A stretch of DNA of 64,000 nt, taken from assembly GCA_002633025.1 (NCBI GenBank), contig NMRB01002100.1, positions 6,031 to 70,030 on the forward strand. Direction: 5' to 3'. This document shows, piece after piece, positions 21,575 to 34,126 of this stretch; positions within the stretch are counted from its first letter, which is position 1, and every line of letters starts with the position of its first letter. The notes beneath the pieces are model-generated. The model ran no database searches, was not told the origin of the DNA, and saw nothing but the letters and a program-made list of their open reading frames with translations. A program made the translations under genes and the position numbers. The DNA is from Notospermus geniculatus (taxonomy: Eukaryota; Nemertea; Pilidiophora; Heteronemertea; Lineidae).

Positions 21575-22600
21575 GAGTATACAGAGCCACATGTACACCG
21601 TCCTGCATGAGGCCAACTCAAAAGCATGATGAAAAATTGATCATGAACGCGCGGCGGGCCTTACATATCCCGATGTCAAATTACTCATTTGGCGTGGCAA
21701 CAGTGACCTGTCGGCATCATCAATCAACATCGAGAAAATTACAAGATAGGCTTATTGTAAAATGGACGCCGATTTCCTATAACAGAAAATGTTATTCCTG
21801 CCAGCAAAGACCTATGAAATATTTATGTTTAATCCTAAATAAAAACACAGAAATTTGACCTCGTGACTTCAATGCCCCGAGCAACACTTGTCGTACTGAG
21901 ATGACGACTCAACCTCGTCTCCGGTGCAAATCGATCTGCAACTGTATGTAGTTTGACCTAGGCGTTTCATGCTAGGGAACGAGATTGGAACTTCCGCAGG
22001 AACTCTCAGCTGACGATCAACCTGAACCCAGGCTATGCTGGCGATGTATATGATGTGTACAGTTAGTGTATGGAAATCTGGCTGGTGTTCAACTGGGGAC
22101 AAGTTTGTAAATGAACATGTCGTCTGCTGAGAATTACTGAAGGAATATATTTGTGTTCAATCGAAAGTACAAACAAGAAAAAGTTTGTACTGATCCGGAC
22201 GTCGACTTGGCCGCCCGTGGCGAAATGACAACATGGCCGCCTTACCGCGGGTTCTCGCAATTGCGTGATCTCGTTATGCTGCCGCGAGAGAAGAAAATCT
22301 TCTGTAAATTGATTGAAAACATCGGTAGACATTTGAAACCACCTGAAGGAGTCAACCACAATCATATGACCGTATCACAACGAGTGCATGCGTGTTCTGC
22401 CGCGAGGAACAAAAATCATTGCAAGTTGCTTGCATTGATGGATTCTGGAAGTCAGAAATCTAGGCCCTCTGTGGCATTTTTACGATGCTTCTCTAGATTC
22501 TGAAGAACCCCACCCACCTGCCCACCCACCTGCCCCCACCCCGAGTATGGCAGATTTGGTCCGCAAATAATAACGTTACAAAATAAAGAAGTTCTGAGTC
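21575..22600. other. Unannotated non-coding stretch
   Basis: The frame at 22153-22503 has no splice or codon support. A CCCACCTGCCCA mini-repeat lies at 22508-22540. Confidence 0.4.
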
Positions 22601-22627
22601 ATGTGTTCTCCAGTTGTTGTGATTCTG

Positions 22628-22750
22628 GAGTCATAGCTGAGAACGACGTTGGGCGGCGCTGCAGTCGTTAGGATGATCTCGAGTCGTAGCTGAGAGACAT
22701 TCGGAGGCGCTGCAGTCGTCATGATGATCTGGAGTCGTAGCTGTAGTCGT
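22628..22750. repeat. Tandem GCTGCAGTCGT / GATCTNGAGTCGTAGCTG units
   Basis: Two to three units of about 60 bases repeat GGCGCTGCAGTCGT, GATGATCT and GAGTCGTAGCTGAGA. Confidence 0.65.
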
Positions 22751-23399
22751 AATGTAGGAAGTCATGACTTTCGATATCTTTATTTTGTAATGTACATGTA
22801 TTTTGCAGATATAACCGCCGATAGCCGGGGCGCCAGGGCTTGGTCCTGCTATCGTACAATTCCAGTTACCGGCGAAGCGCTGTCAGCTGAATCTTTTGGC
22901 CGAACGAGGCCTAATATAACAGGGCCTGACTGCTTGTCGTTGTGGTCGCCTGGGTGTGGTCGTAATCGTCAACGCAGCTCATGCAAGTGTACAGCAGAGA
23001 AAGTCCAAGGAGTGGAAGTACTCAATACAAAGCCCAAGCATTGGCAACGTTTATGGTCAGGGTTATCAAATAATCCTTCTTCACTAGGGCAATAGCACCC
23101 AAACTTTGATTCCAAGAAACTTTTTCCGCGTTCACGCCGGTCCAAACCTGCATCGTGGGGAGCTTTGCTTCCGCTGCCTCATATTCGGGATTCGGTTACA
23201 CCTCTCCAGACTTCACAACTACCTGTCAAAGAACAGCTTAATTACTTCTGATTAGGAAAGAAAATGGTGATTAAATTGTAATCGGAGTCTCATTCTGTTC
23301 AGTGAAGTAAAAACGTGTCAAAACGTGGGCTTTGTAGCTGCGTGCTGGCGCATGTACGGTTGCATCGTATTTCGAAACATGCAGTGCACTATACAGTTG

Positions 23400-23590
23400 T
23401 GCAGGACCGTATCTAGCTTTTTGCCGGGGGGAGGGGCAGTTCGCTCTCGGGGGAAGAGGGGCACTAAAACTGCACTTTCTGCCATTTTTCGGCCAAAATC
23501 TACGTGAAAAACAAGTTTTGGGTTGAGTCTGTGTGTGTGTGTGTGGGGGGGGGGGGGGGGNAACTGCCCCTCTGTATACGGCTCTGTTGT
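23400..23590. mobile_element. Element with CCGTATCTAG / TATACGGCTC ends
   Basis: The left end is GCAGGACCGTATCTAGC and the right end is CTGTATACGGCTCTGTTGTG. The interior has GAGGGGCAGTTC and its inverse AACTGCCCCTC. A (GT)n run and a G run precede the single N at 23562. Confidence 0.55.
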
Positions 23591-24187
23591 GGCCAAAATT
23601 ATCAGAACAGGTGAACACCACAAAACAGCTCTGCCCGTTACACACTCATAATTTTGCTCAAAGTTTCTGAAATGCTGAATATAAGGGCTAATACGTAGAT
23701 GAATGCATGAAAGCCGTAGGCCCTGAATTGGTGTATTCAGAATTTGACTCTGAACAAAATTATGACCGTATACAGAAACATTTGTTGAAATTAACGGAAA
23801 GTAGTTAGCGATCGCTGCAACCGAGCTCACCCCGAGTCCCGCCGGACGCGGTAGAATCCGGTTTCGGCGCGTACCTGTCAAGGTAATCACTACTGATTGG
23901 ACTATCAGATTGTAATTAGAATGAAATGTGAACTTGGTCCAATATGTTCCGTGTCATTAAATTCCGCTACAGTTGAACATGTTCAAACTGGAGCCGAAAT
24001 GGAACTTTTGAAAGTCACTCACGAATTCGAAATAATATTATGACCTATCTCCTTTGGTTCGAATCCCGCCAAAAAACTTCCATTTCCTAATTTCTCCTTT
24101 ACGTACATGCAGTATTTAATTTATGTGTGATTAACATGCACTACGCTCGTGCTACATGTATTTATGACGTATTGTACATTTGCAACA

Positions 24188-24620
24188 GGGAGTTTAAGAG
24201 ATCAAACGATAAACGTTAACTTTACGACAACGTTATTTTTTGTACCGAAAATGCAATATATAATCTGGTGAATTCGCAGTCTGAAAAATACCGTTGTCGT
24301 AAAGTTAACGTTTATCGTTTGATTCCTTAAACTCCCTCATGTAAAAAATAACGTTAACGTTAGTGTTAGCTTAGTGGGACTATAGAATTTACGGAGTTTT
24401 ACGTTAAAGCTATTTCTTTGCATGTATTTCATGTATAAAAAATATCGTTAACGTAAGTGTTATCGTTAGCGTGTGATCTCTTAAACTCCCTATTAAGAGA
24501 TCGTCCCGCTAACGGTAACACTAACTTTAACGTTATTTTTTACATTGCAATGTATGGCAAAAATAGTGTTAGCGTTAATGTTATCGTTAACGAAACGATT
24601 TCGTAGACTCTCGATTGTCT
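24188..24620. mobile_element. Cluster of GGGAGTTTAAG foldback elements
   Basis: 24188-24337 has perfect-looking arms GGGAGTTTAAGAGATCAAAC and the inverse ending in TTAAACTCCC. Behind it lie diverged relatives carrying AACGTTAACGTTAGTGTTA and TCTTAAACTCCCTATTAAGAG (24350-24620). Other copies are at 41322-41434, 41467-41618, 41685-41831 and 51834-51990. Confidence 0.8.
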
Positions 24621-25159
24621 CTAAAACTCTCTTAAGTTTTGGGTTTTTGATATTTTTTTTTAATTTGGATGGTTTTTCTACTTTTTGCATTTCTTTCTGT
24701 TTCTTTCTTTTTTTTTGCTTTTTAATAGGATTGTTTTTTGAATCCATGTTGTTAAGTTCCTAGATTCTAGCGTGACCAACCGTCTAATCATTTCAAAGCA
24801 ATCTTAGCATATCTACATGTATTAACTCGCCAGTAGTTGCCACGTAACGCATGTTACCCGCCAAACCTGTTGGTCGCTGCGCCGGAGAGAGATGACTGAT
24901 TTCGCCCAAGGTTCTACACGAATTTACCTCCCGAACAAACATCCCTTACGGGCAAGAAAACAGCTTGGTCACCTGGGTTAGGCATGGAAACAAAACAATG
25001 GACGGTTGGGTTGTCAACTGCGTAGTATACCTTAATTGGCCGTATCGAAAATTATATCAGCACTATTTTTCTTTTATTACAATTATAATACATAGAAACG
25101 TACATAATATTTTGATTTATTAACACTTCCAAGTAGCTGGGCGCGTAAACGAACTTCCA

Positions 25160-25412
25160 AGTATAAGAAAAAAATAAGAAAAGGGGAATTTTGGAATTTT
25201 GCGCGAATTTATCAATTTCTCAAATTGGGAGAAAATATCTTCCCATCTTGAGAAATATCGCCCGAAAATGAGACAAAATGTCATGTCATTTTTTTAAGAA
25301 AATTTCTCAAAATGAGGAAAATGTTCTCCCAATTTGAAAAATTGAAAAATTCGCGAAAAATTGCAAAAAATTCCCACTGCTTATTTTCCACTTTTATTTC
25401 TTACTCACTTAT
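25160..25412. mobile_element. TTTCTCAAATTGGGA foldback element, copy 1
   Basis: ATTTCTCAAATTGGGAGAAA is followed by CCCGAAAATGAGACAAAATG, GTCATGTCATT and the inverse arm TTCTCCCAATTTGAAAAATT. It matches 63705-63895 in order and content. Confidence 0.7.
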
Positions 25413-25414
25413 AA

Positions 25415-26915
25415 TTTTTTTTAGCTTTTACATACTCTTTTGTCAAGCTTATTAACAGTTGTTTGTGTAAAGGAATAGGCCCTAATTTAATATGGGATGT
25501 TGTTTATCAAACACTATCTTTGATCAAAAGTGTTACATCTTTTTACAACATCCAGGTTTTTAGAGGGCCGCTAAAAGCACTGGATTTGTCTTGGCATACC
25601 TTTCCTTTAATAGTTTTTCTTTCGCCTCATCCCGTACATGTAGATGATGACTCAATCCGGTCGCTGTCATTACACCTCTAACGAGGACATGACAACAGAG
25701 AACGACCGCCGCGTGTGTTGGCGGTCAGCCGATGTCCGAAGGCGGTTAACACGACACAGGAATGTCTCGTACAAACACGCGAGAGATGAAAGTAAACGTG
25801 ACATGCACCGGTTTGCCTACTCTTGCGGGTTGACAAATAGTTGCGGGCGTCTGATCCGGCTTATGATGATATCATAATGAATTTATAAATCTATAAGATT
25901 CTTAACCCTTTTCGGACCAAAAATATGACAATCGAACTTCAGGACAGGCCCTGGTCTTGACAACATGGATTCAAATTGAATACGTCCCGGGAAATATATT
26001 TTTTTCACTGACACCAGCCTCTGCAAAGCAACCAAGATAGTTAAAGCAAAAAGGAATATGTTGGTTTCTCAAACGCCCGATAGAGGACGCTTATAAAAAA
26101 ATTCGGAATTATCCGAGGCTTTCCGGAATTGACCGAATGCAACGCGGACGATCGCCGCCAAAGATCTTCATTTAATGTGCAATAAATTGGACAATAAACA
26201 TAGATAGATTGTATATGCACCATGTTTCTGCTGTGACAGGATGTTCTGTGAGAGGCCTATTAAATCGCCATGTCCTCATAAAAATTATGACTGATCATCA
26301 TTAGCCATTAATAAGCTCCTTTATTGCAGCAGACTTCGCCTACCTATCAGTAATATCATCAAAGAGATAACCCTGCCACTTTTTTGAGGGGCCATCTCAA
26401 AATGCGTGTGGTGAGATATTCGAAGAGATTATCTTCAGGTTATTCAGAAGCGCCCCTAAATGCAAGTGCGTAGGCTGGTCTGAACCTTGGGCGATACCCA
26501 TTTTTGGGATGGTGGAACTCCCGGAGACAAGGCGTGAAATTTGGTGCATTCCCTGCCGCAGGAACATTCTGAAAGTAGGCAGGTGTATGAGCATACAGGT
26601 CTGATAAAAGCTAATGTCCCCACCTGCCTGATGTCTCCTGCATTGTTTGTCACAGGATTAAGGGTCTTGGTCTCTCTAGAGTCCAATAGGAGCAGGCAGC
26701 CGCGCATATTGCCAACAGATGGCAGCAAAGTCTTAGCGGACCAATGTACAGGAAAACCTATGTGATTGCTGCTCGATCGATAATGACTGGGTCCGCTTGA
26801 TGCATTGAATTGGGCCGTAGTGACACCTAGTGGTCAACTCGCTGAGAGCTCCTTTAATCCGTAAATGTATTGTTGGGGGACATCACATATCGGGGGACAT
26901 TAGATTCTACTACAC
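25415..26915. other. Unannotated non-coding stretch
   Basis: No exon with both splice sites and codon bias is seen. The frame at 25644-25877 is arginine-rich and looks accidental. Confidence 0.4.
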
Positions 26916-27095
26916 CGATGCGATGCGATGCGATGCGATGCGATGTGATGTGATGTGATGTGATGTGATGCGATGCGATGCGATGCGATGCGATGCGATG
27001 TGATGTGATGTGATGTGATGTGATGTGGTATACGTGGTATGGTGTGGTGGGATGTGGTGTAGTGTGGTGCGGTGCGGTGCGACGCGGTGCGGTGC
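26916..27095. repeat. Higher-order pentamer repeat (CGATG)6(TGATG)5
   Basis: 26916-27025 is exactly six CGATG, five TGATG, six CGATG and five TGATG, that is two copies of a 55-base higher-order unit. A decayed GGTGT/GGTGC stretch follows to about 27095. The variants differ only by CG versus TG. Confidence 0.95.
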
Positions 27096-27812
27096 GGCAC
27101 ATGTGTAGTAAAGACGCCGTTGCTTTCTACCGCACACGGGACTGATGTTGCTCCGTGTCGGTGAAAAACAATGCACCAAGTGCCGCGGGATTGAGTTTGT
27201 AAAACCTCCCTCTTGTTCCCAGTTGTGGACGTTTTTGTTTACTCTACATGTATATAACCTTTCCAATTCCACACTACGTTCGCAACAAAATTTATCACCT
27301 TGCCTTTTTCACCTGTACTGACATGTCTTAAAAACGGGTTAACAACAACTTCTGGAAACTTGGGATTTATTATTCAGTAGAATTTAATGGTCTGTCCCTA
27401 AATTGGCTGCTTTAAGCAAACGATAGAGAAATAAAAAAGTTGCGATTTGCCCGAGGGATGTTGACGATCAACTCAAAGTCAACAATTTCGTGGTCAATAA
27501 AACCGTAAAAATGAGTGTGAAAAGTGAACAGCATTTTGATTGGAGGGATAATTGGTTCAGTGTTTGGATGGGTTTTGATACCCCGTTTGTGATTGTGCCA
27601 AACTACTTAGAGAAAAAGTACTATAGCCGTCAATAAAACAATAAAAGGACAGTGTGAAAAACGGGCATACAATGTAGTTTTATTTTGGGGAAACTTGGAT
27701 GGGTTTTGATACTTTGTATGTGTCTGTGTGTTCTTACGTCATACTAATGTTGTTTCTGAAAAACCTGGTTGCAGAAAACGATCTACGGAAAACGACAATA
27801 CATGTAATTTAA
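27096..27812. other. Unannotated non-coding stretch
   Basis: A pair of similar segments (GGATGGGTTTTGATAC at about 27565 and 27697, with GTCAATAAAAC between) suggests a diverged local duplication. No gene is seen. Confidence 0.4.
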
Positions 27813-28006
27813 AAAGCGGTGGCGCAGTTTGTTGAGCACCAGTCTCGCGACCAAGAGGTCATGGGATCGTTTTCCGGCGCAACGTTTTTGAATGTTTCCC
27901 ATGTTGTGGGTGTTCCCACACTATTGTCTAGAAACAATAATGGTGATGTGAAGCGCTTTGAGACTTGCGAAAAGCGCTGTATGAAAGCTTCAAATTTTTA
28001 TTTAGG
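27813..28006 (+). mobile_element. tRNA-derived SINE
   Basis: It starts AGCGGTGGCGCAGTTTGTTG (A-box region) with a decayed B box near 27865. Its tail is GTGAAGCGCTTTGAGACTTG, then GCGCTGTATGAAAG. The AAGCGCTT...GCGCTRTAT tail is shared with the SINE at 39113-39366, so the two are one family. Confidence 0.7.
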
Positions 28007-28669
28007 AAAGTAAAATATTTCTGCGCTTATTTTTGCCAGAGCCTGTATTATACCAAATCGTCACCCACGCGTAGTTTTTATTTGTTTTTGCGTTATGGTC
28101 AACATGAGAGTATTAACATTATAACCTGTTGGATATTTGCTCGCGGTCAGGACTGTGTACAACGGATGTTGACAGGCCACGGTCGACTCAAGTCTTTAAT
28201 CTCTGACTAATTGTACACACCGATGCTAATTAATGACTTTCTTTGTGGTCATTTTGAGGCCATGCATTCCTTTACATGCCATTTGCAACTGTCAAAAGAA
28301 AGCGGTTTCTTCAGCGAAATCCCGTCGGACAGATCTTGCTGCTCGTGGAGCCATTACATATTCAGCCGCTCGCTTCATTAAAAAAATTCGTACTAATTGC
28401 CGAACGTGCGAAATGCCGAAGTCGTTTTTGATAACGAGTTCAAGTTATCGCTACCGGCCCCACAGCTCCGCTTCGTTCATTGCTGGAGAGGGTGATGCCC
28501 ACGCCCGAAGCCTAAAAGGTAAGGGGGTAACTTTTGTTGCCGAATTAGGTGCACAATACAATGTAGAGTGACAATGCACAGCAAATTTACATGTGATGCA
28601 ATGTAACCTGCGCATGCATGCATGTAGGCCCTACGTGTACATGTATATGTATTAGAGTATAGACACTTC

Positions 28670-28812
28670 TGGTAGCTCGACTTGAAAGTGCCAGCCTGAA
28701 GTAGACCCCGGTTGGGGTCGAAAATTTGCTAAGATTCTGGAAATTGACTTCCTGTTTATCATCATTTTGTGTGTCAATTTTTGTGCTTTCTCTTTCTTTG
28801 GATATTAGAGTA
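28670..28812. mobile_element. TTTTCGACCCCAACCGGGGT family, fragment
   Basis: GGTAGCTCGACTT, CCCCGGTTGGGGTCGAAAA and the tail ATCATTTTGTGTGT, TTTGTGCTTTCT match the element at 61775-61975. Confidence 0.65.
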
Positions 28813-28834
28813 GACCTAGAGAGACGGAACAAAC

Positions 28835-30204
28835 GGACAAAATCGCCGTAGCCCGGGGTGTTTTAATTTCCTTCCAAACTTCTTGCTCCAGTAAAACTCC
28901 AGAAATACAATCTCCAATTTATGCATGTCTGACGGAATGGGCTAAACGGGTGAGAGCCCCTGTCTTGCCGGTAGCAGACTGGTCACATTCTTTGGTTTAA
29001 TATGCACATTTTATTCTTATCAGGTTTCGCCGGTAGCGAAGTTGATTAAGTTTATCCCATGACCTGTTGTAGAACTCATTTGAAAAAAGATGAAATCTTT
29101 ATTAGATCAAAGTAGTCCGAAGTTAGGCAGATAATCAGCCTCGTTCTATGATCAGTTGCGATGTGCTGCCTGGGAACAAGGTTGAGCAAACGCCTATTTC
29201 AGTTGGCAGCCAGGAAGTGGACACAAGATCCCGAAAGAGACACGTGACCCCGACCGGAAATCTTCGGTGAATGTCGTGAATCGTCGATCTACCCGTGGGA
29301 TCGCCTTCAAATTACCATAAAGGTGATTAACTGTGCCTTTTTAAAGTCAACTACTATAGTTCCCTCCTACCTATCGCCTGGGACGGAGGAACAGGGAATT
29401 TAATTCTAAATCATATCATATCTTATGAACGCCGAAACCGCCTACCTATTTCCGAAATCACACCATAACAATTCCAACATCAATCAAAAATTGAATAGAA
29501 TAAAAAATTAGCAAGAAAAACACATCAACAAACGCTGACAATAGGCGTCGGTCATGAGACTAGCTCAAAAATACATTCCCAAACATTCAGTCTCTGATCA
29601 CGTCATTTATCGCGAGACTGAGCCAACCAATATGGCGGCTGTACGCCGGATGAACAGATTCACCCCGAGGGCTTTTTTGATCCCGGGAAAAACGTATTTC
29701 CCATGTAAACAACTAGTATGCCCTGACCCAGAGTCAGCCCCCGCATTTCGACTACGAAATCTCAGGAGCTCTTTCCCTCTTGACTCATTATCTACGATTG
29801 TTGTTTAATAGACTTCGGTTATCAAAACCGACGAGCCGGACAAAAGACCGGAACCCCAAACTCGTTTTTTATTTTCCCGAAATTGTCATTTCCTTGCCAT
29901 ATCGTCCATCACGCCACAAAAGCGGTAATAAATAATTCAGGACATGGGATCTCTGCGGCGATATTTTGTGGACACACTTTGGCTGTTGAATCGCGTAGCC
30001 ACACCCCTACGATTTGCAGCTCACTTACTATGAAGGGGTGTGATCTTCAGAGTAAGGCTCTCCAAGGCTCTTGGCGGCGGTCATGGGCCTAGCTGTACAG
30101 GGTTTTAAATTCTTATGCCAGCTTTTTCCTCTGATAATAAAAATCAGTGGATGCATGTACATTTACATGTACACGTGTACTTTGTGATTTGACTCATTCA
30201 CCAG
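28835..30204. other. Unannotated non-coding stretch
   Basis: No element with matched ends and no convincing exon is seen. Confidence 0.35.
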
Positions 30205-30300
30205 GAAGCAAGTTCAAGTTGCCCAAGGCAACCGACATCAAGGTGCATGACGGGAAATCGCCGTTCAGCTCGGCAGCCTTTGGCCTGACACAGCTCACTG
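30205..30300 (+). CDS. Candidate internal exon, GC3-rich
   Basis: After an acceptor ATTCACCAG the frame reads SKFKLPKATDIKVHDGKSPF and on through SSAAFGLTQL. Nearly every codon ends in G or C, in an AT-rich setting. No clear donor was found (CTG|GTTACC at about 30300 is weak) and no partner exons were located. Family not recognised. Confidence 0.35.
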
Positions 30301-31071
30301 GTTACCTTGATTACAAAGCTACACTAAGGCGCCGTCTGAAAGTCCAGAATATTTACAGAATTTCATTGATTAATACTTAGATTTACATAGAAAACAGACT
30401 CGATTATATGGCCTAGTCCAATTAAGGAGTGTTTGACGGAAGAGGAGAGACATCCATGCCCAATAACAGGCCCACCCTACAACCATTTATATTATAACTG
30501 AGGTGTAACAGTAAAGAATATCCCCTGTAAAGGGTGTCCGCTTCTATTCTTCCATTAAGGTACACAATCTTCGGACGAAATAGTGTAGTACAAAAAAACT
30601 GGGGACACTTGACTTTCATGTATGAAGCTACATGTACAGTCATGTATGAAGTTGATTTTCCCTGAAAAAATAAAACATACAGCAACAACTGTGTGTGGTG
30701 CACGCCGTACAAAACTATTTAGTGAGTCGTAAATGCGTAAATTTGTAGGCAGTGTCTGGTAAAGGGACCGGGACAATAGATTTATAGTCATAATCAGTGA
30801 CTGCTACCGTATTGTGATCGGTATTAAAATCATTATCGAGATTTTATGGTCACTGTTCAGTTATCAATTGTGGCCGTCGGTTGTAAAGTTAAAGTTGCGT
30901 TATTGCCTGTGAGATTTAAAGCCACACTGTACTCGATTCAGAAAGTCCTTCGTCCTCCGACCTTAGTGTAGTGTAAAATGTACTGGAGTGCTCTATCTGA
31001 ATACATTAGAGCCCTGCCTGCAGATTTTTAATGTGTGCTGAAAACTAAGTCTTCATTCTTTGAAGTAAATA
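30301..31071. other. Unannotated non-coding stretch
   Basis: Nothing supported is seen here. Confidence 0.35.
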
Positions 31072-31487
31072 GTGAGGTTTCGCAAGTCTGACGAAACGAA
31101 GTACGAAATACGAAATTCAACTTCATTTCCAGGGCCTAATGTATCTCTGGGCTGGTTGGTACCACATGTCCCTGCTACCAGTTCGTCTTTTAGCATATCA
31201 TGTAAGACCGAAAGAATTATGGTGCATCTTGAACTTTTTAATTTCCACTTAATCGTATCTACGAAGTGGAAACGAAACATAAATTTCAAAGTTTAACATA
31301 CACCGTAACTCTATCGGTCTAACGTCATAACGTCATACATGTGTACATGTACGCTAAAAACACGCTCTTGCATCCGGCGATTTTTGTGGTACCAACTATC
31401 TGCTAAAATATATTACGTCATGGAAATTAAGTCCAATTTCGTACAGGTACATGTACTTCGTGTTTCGTCAGATTTGCGAAACCTCAC
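31072..31487. mobile_element. GTGAGGTTTCGCAAA foldback element, copy 1
   Basis: The left arm GTGAGGTTTCGCAAGTCTGA continues through ACGAAGTACGAAATACGAAA, and the right arm is its inverse ending in GCGAAACCTCAC. The interior carries CGTCTTTTAGCATATCATGT and its inverse. Other copies: 33734-34123 (GGGAG-ended variant), 34127-34640 and 46307-46908. Confidence 0.85.
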
Positions 31488-32129
31488 TAATATCAGGCAA
31501 ACATTTTGGGGGTCTTTACGAGGCTATGAGATCTCTCTACATTCTCCTACCACTTTGAAAATACCGTAAAATTCAATACAAAGGGGCTTTAACTCGATAT
31601 GCGTCCGTATTATACCGAATTTAGTGGATGGAAATCATGGTTATCTTGGCGTCCGATTTCATTGATGAATGTAAAAGAAATGTAGACGTGGCGAACGAAC
31701 GGTGAGTAACTTTCTCAACCTAAACGCCAACAAAGCTGTTGCCGAAGGGACTACATGTACTTGTCTGTCCCATTTTTCCCCTGCATTTTTTATCTGACGT
31801 GATTCATATTGTTTTAAAGGCAGACAAAAAAACGTCTTGCACGTCCAGTGCGGACCAGTCGCGACTTCCGGCATTCACCATCCTGACCCGAGGGCGCCAT
31901 TTGTTTTTTATGCTTCTTACTGTAAAAGGAGGAACTATGTGTATTCCTTCCGATTTGCTCCGGGTGGTTGGCTTTCTTTTTCGAACCCTATTGAGTATAA
32001 ACCAGAAAAAGACATAGTCTAGCGCCTAAATGTTTTTTTATCGTCAATGTTCTTTTTCCGATTGTGTGAGAATTTTCTGTTTGCTGCTCATGCCGTCTTG
32101 TCTACCGAACGCCTGGGGGGGGGGGGGGC

Positions 32130-32155
32130 NNNNNNNNNNNNNNNNNNNNNNNNNN
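32130..32155. other. Assembly gap (26 N)
   Basis: It follows a G run at 32115-32128 and immediately precedes copy A of the 12-kb duplication. Confidence 1.
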
Positions 32156-32426
32156 GGCATTGTCGGGGTCCAGCTTCTCCTGTTGGTGATGGTCGACATT
32201 GCTGATCACACAGCAGGCTGTTGATATCTTCGAATCGAAATCCTGACACTGACGCTTTTGATGATAATGTTGGGAGAGCTACAAGTGGTAAACTAGGTCT
32301 CTCTGGCCATACAACTGCAATTTTGGTGTATAAACTTGGCTCAAGTCTTCCGTAGATCCAAGTCGTTCCGTAGATCTAACAACGAATGACTTTTTTAATG
32401 CGAATGCGACTCATGACATTCCAGGT

Positions 32427-32577
32427 GCCTGAAAGTCCCAGTAACTTTAAGGGTAGGCAAATCCTTTGTCATGGTGATTGTGAACAATAGGTTGCCCGCA
32501 AATGGACAATAGTTTACGCACACCGTGCGTAATGTTAGGAGACCTTCGTGAATATAAGTCCCTGGAGAGCATTTTGT
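32427..32577. mobile_element. AGTTGGTCAGGGACC-family element, inverted copy
   Basis: It matches the reverse complement of 8517-8682 through TAACTTTAAGGGTAGGC, AAATCCTTTGTCA and AACAATAGGTTGCCCGC. Its partner in copy B is 45071-45221. A 61-codon frame starting at 32502 begins inside it and has no independent support. Confidence 0.7.
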
Positions 32578-33733
32578 GCACGTACAACGACCATATCACG
32601 TCGTTTCCACCTCAATTTGCGATCACCCCGAAGCATCCTTCGACAACCTTCACTCATTTCATCGAGCTGGACCCAAGGGCTGTGTAAACACTGTCATACA
32701 CGAGTACTTCTCCGGGTAGTTTTGGTGAAAAACTACAACATAGAACGAATTGCCACAACACATATTTAGAGAAAGTGAAAGTGTCTTATTGTTTTGGCCA
32801 AACGGAGAATAAAGGAACAAAAACGTTTGAAATGTTACGTTTACTTTTGGTAGGCATATCTTCGACATTTCTCAAAGCGTGCCATCTTTTACCTATTGTT
32901 CAAGATCAAAAGACGAGTTTATAAAAATACCCAACATTTGTTTTACTGCTGAAGATACGGATTGGTCCTTCGGCTCTGTTTAGCTTCCAGTAGGCACAAA
33001 ACAAAAGGTTCTATTTGGAAAAGTTCGTCTCGAGAGCTGAAGCAGAAAAAATGACATCAACCTCGCCACCAGTGATATTTGCTGCGATCAAAGTAAGCCC
33101 TGGTGCACGCTATATCCAAGGCATCATGTCCTATTCATTCTACATTCCCGTTCCTGAAGGGGTATTAACGAAAGGAAACCATTACCGTCGAGGTTATATG
33201 TGTTTTTTCCAGCATCTTAAGATGCGCTCTTGCTTTGTTTTGACTCCAGGCCTACCAAGCTTCCACCCTGTCGAGCAGACAACGCTGCCTTTCCTTCTTA
33301 AAGAATAAGACGAAACAATGATTCAGCCTGCTATTTTGTCTCAACAATCTTAACACTAGTAAGTACAAAAATGAAGAAAAGTGCCTTTGTTCGTCGAACA
33401 ATGAAACGATAACTTAAGATGCCTACTTGGTGCAGAAATAGCTTCAGGCAACGTGAAGATTACCAATGGGAAAACAACAGGAAAAATGTCAAAATTTATC
33501 ATCATCCCTAAGAATTGTCTCGCCTTCTTGCTTTCTTTCAGTCTTAAGAAACTTGTCTTTTGTCACTATTCCTACTTATCCTCAAGCTTGATGAGGTCTG
33601 CATGTACGTGTATGTGTATTTTTTGCGTTTAGAGGGGTTACATCAGTACTCATAATGAAATTTGAAGTTTTAGTTTTATTTTCGTTCCCATGTACATGTA
33701 CTCACCTGTAAGATCATAAGCCGAACATTAGTA

Positions 33734-34123
33734 GGGAGTTTTCGCAAATCAGACGAAAAACGAAGTACGAAATACGAAATTGGACGTCATATCCATGACG
33801 TAATGTATTTCAGGAAATGGCTGGTACCATAAATATCGCCTGCTGCAAGAGCGTCTTTTAGCGTATGACGTTAGAACGACAGAGGTACGGTGTATATTAA
33901 ACTTTGAAATTTATCTTTCGTTTCCACTTCGTTGATACGAATTGGAAATTTAAAAATTCAAGATGCGCCATAACTCTTTCGATCCTACATGACATGCTAA
34001 AAGACGCACTGGCAGGAGGGACATTTGTGGTACGAACCATTTCCTGAAAAACGTTACGTCATGGATATGACGTCCAAGTTCGTATTTCGTACTTCGTTTT
34101 TCGTCAGATTTGCGAAAACTCCC
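33734..34123. mobile_element. GGGAGTTTTCGCAAATC foldback element (copy A only)
   Basis: The ends are GGGAGTTTTCGCAAATCAGA and its inverse ending in CTCCC. Copy B is empty here and reads ACATTAGTGAGGTTTCG. It shares its inner arms with the GTGAGGTTTCGC copies. Confidence 0.85.
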
Positions 34124-34126
34124 TAG

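Noticed and set aside
26916-27025. CRISPR-like array
   Set aside because: No spacers; plain pentamer repeat in a eukaryotic genome.
26854-27272. His/Ser/Arg-rich minus-strand frames
   Set aside because: Translation of the CGATG/TGATG repeat in three frames.
32502-32687. 61-codon frame identical in both 12-kb copies (45148-45333)
   Set aside because: Identity is explained by the duplication, and its start lies inside the AGTTGGTCAGGGACC-family foldback element.
33015-33308. 97-codon frame with a possible ATG exon (MTSTSPPVIFAAIK then GTAAGC)
   Set aside because: Donor is present but no promoter, partner exon or homology; copy B has a gap here.
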